Positions 62,554 through 64,000 of a stretch of 64,000 bases of DNA are shown here, piece by piece; position 1 is the first letter of the stretch, and each line of letters begins with the position of its first letter. Made by a program: the position numbers and the translations under genes. The stretch is from Blastocystis sp. Blastoise. Taxonomy: Eukaryota; Sar; Bigyra; Opalinata; Blastocystidae. The stretch is from the NCBI GenBank assembly GCA_039096225.1, contig JBBPEB010000013.1, forward strand, positions 399,501 through 463,500. Reading direction: 5' to 3'. The notes below the pieces were generated by a model. That model worked only from the letters and a program-made list of their open reading frames with translations, did no database searches and was not told where the DNA came from.

Positions 62554-64000
62554 ATGAATGGTTCAACTATTAAATATACACTAAAATCACTACGTACACT
62601 CTCAACAGTAAGACCTCAACAAATTATTTCAATAGCTCCAATGCTCGATGTCACAACAAGGTATTTTATTTTGTGATTTGATTTATTATATATCTAGATA
62701 TCAACGATATGTTATGAGAAAGATCACAAAACATGCAACACTCTATACTGAGATGGTTGTAGACTCAACATTGTTCTATCAGGCTGGTTATAAGCGAGAT
62801 CGTCTACTTAAGTATCTTGCTATGCTATCTAGAAATGAATAATTAATCTTTTTTTAGATTTGATCCATGTGAACATCCTGTAGTCTTTCAATTTGGTGGA
62901 AATAATCCTCAAGTTTTGTCAGATTTAGCAGTTCATGTTCAGAAAGAAGGCTATGATGAAATTGATATCAATTGTGGATGCCCAAGTCCAAAAGTTGCAG
63001 TAAGTCAAGAATTGATTTGTTTTTTTTTATTATTTATATTATTTGTATTCATTATTGTTTATATGAAATATATATATATAAAGCAATATTTTGATTTTAT
63101 ATAGAAAGGTAGCTTTGGAGTCACATTAATGTTATATCCTCAAATAGTTGCACAGATTGTTAAAGAAATAAAGTCTAAAGTTACAGTTCCTGTGACAGTT
63201 AAATGTAGACTAGGTGTTGATTGTATATATATTTATATTTATATATATAGATAGATATATATTCTTATATTTTTAAAAGAGAATAGTATTCTATTTAAAT
63301 AACAAATATATGTTTATATATCTTTTAGCATGTAATAAATATGAAGATTTATGTAATTTTATTTCAAAAGTACATGACACAGGATGCCATCATTTTATTG
63401 TTCACTGTCGACATTGCTATCTTGATGGTGGAAATGCAAAATATAATCGTCGAGTTCCACAATTAAATTATTTATGGATTTATAGGTATATAGTAGTATT
63501 ATAATAATAGTATTATATATGCTTATTCTTAGTACTATTATATATATATATATAATAGGTTACTTGATGATTTCCCTACTGTGAATTTTACAATTAATGG
63601 AGATATCAATTCTTTAGAAAAAGCAAAAGAACTTTTAGATACGACGAGGTATACATTAGTATAGTTAATTTTATTATACTTATAATATTATTATATATTT
63701 TTTATATTATTATTTTTTATTATTAAACTTGTTATAATAATAATAATGATAATTATATTGATAATATAATAATGACTATGGTTTTAACATTTTGTTATAT
63801 ATATATATATATATATATAGTCCAAAAGGTCGTTATTTGAGTGGAGCCATGATAGGTAGATTAGCAATGAATGATCCTTATGCTCTTCATACAGTTGATT
63901 CTATGTTTTATAATGATAATACACCTATTCCATGCAGAGCACAAATTATTAAAGATTATATTCTTTATATACAACAACTAACACAAAATCCATGTATTTA
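62554..64000 (+). CDS. tRNA-dihydrouridine synthase (DusA-like), C-terminus beyond the window
   Basis: At least seven exons starting MNGSTIKYTLKSLRTL (ATG 62554-62556). The flavin-dependent Dus barrel is clear: ISIAPMLDVT, LYTEMVVDSTLF, HPVVFQFGGNNPQVLSDLA, EIDINCGCPSPKVA with the catalytic Cys, GSFGVTLML, VTVKCRLGVD with the FMN-contacting Lys, FIVHCRHCYLDGG with His/Arg positions and GAMIGRLAM. The HxRxxxLxG-(N)-R-x-PxLNY signature points to DusA (U20/U20a) rather than eukaryotic Dus1-4 (family knowledge). It reduces uridines in the tRNA D-loop using NADPH and FMN. The N-terminal RTLSTVRPQQ may be a weak organelle signal. The second exon ends at LLKF (donor GTATCTTG at 62812), not at the later in-frame stop. 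The sequence runs off the right edge after TQNPCI. Confidence 0.92.

Overview
Nuclear DNA of an AT-rich, intron-rich microbial eukaryote whose lineage I cannot name. Coding exons are about 70-75% A+T. Introns and convergent spacers approach 90% A+T and are often pure (TA)n or (AAT)n. Introns run from about 34 nt upward, nearly all with GTAT..TATAG borders, plus two apparent U12-type AT-AC introns. The standard code fits, with TAA and TAG stops seen. Proteins carry long Asn/Ser-rich low-complexity runs. The mix of a CENP-O-like kinetochore protein, three-repeat MYB, Slo-type channel and adhesion-like surface protein suggests a protist or early-branching opisthokont or amoebozoan, but nothing here settles it.

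Layout. 1-0.8 kb (-): zinc-ribbon protein, C-terminus off the window. 1.1-2.3 kb (+): CENP-O-like protein. 2.3-5.3 kb: very AT-rich gene-free tract. 5.3-9.4 kb (-): unrecognised multi-exon gene with a poly-Asn insert. 11.2-15.4 kb (+): MYB factor. 16.0-16.6 kb (-): AHSA1/START-domain protein. 17.8-20.8 kb (+): PP2C phosphatase with an N-myristoylation-type start. 21.7-23.1 kb (-): D-2-hydroxyacid dehydrogenase (GRHPR type). 24.2-33.9 kb (-): Slo/BK-type channel with a GDG pore motif and a very long inter-RCK linker. 35.7-42.8 kb (-): about 2,330-residue type I surface protein. 46.7-53.2 kb (+): UTP20-like gene that looks 5'-incomplete and frame-broken. 57.5-60.2 kb (-): hAT transposase. 60.7-61.2 kb (+): small CaaX protein. 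62.6 kb to the end (+): DusA-like tRNA-dihydrouridine synthase, C-terminus off the window.

Most unusual segment: 44.2-60.4 kb. A CAGGG terminus with subterminal GCGCTT motifs at 44,218 and a matching inverted terminus at 60,431 enclose two tRNA-like A-box/B-box sequences, the broken UTP20 copy, a T-rich non-coding stretch and the hAT transposase. It may be one 16.2-kb hAT element that captured a host gene, or two decayed relatives; the flanking 8-mers do not match, so this is unproven.

The genes do not form one pathway. They cover chromosome segregation, transcription, signalling, chaperoning, metabolism, excitability, surface adhesion, ribosome biogenesis and tRNA modification. Exon borders were inferred by eye from splice signals, frame and family conservation.
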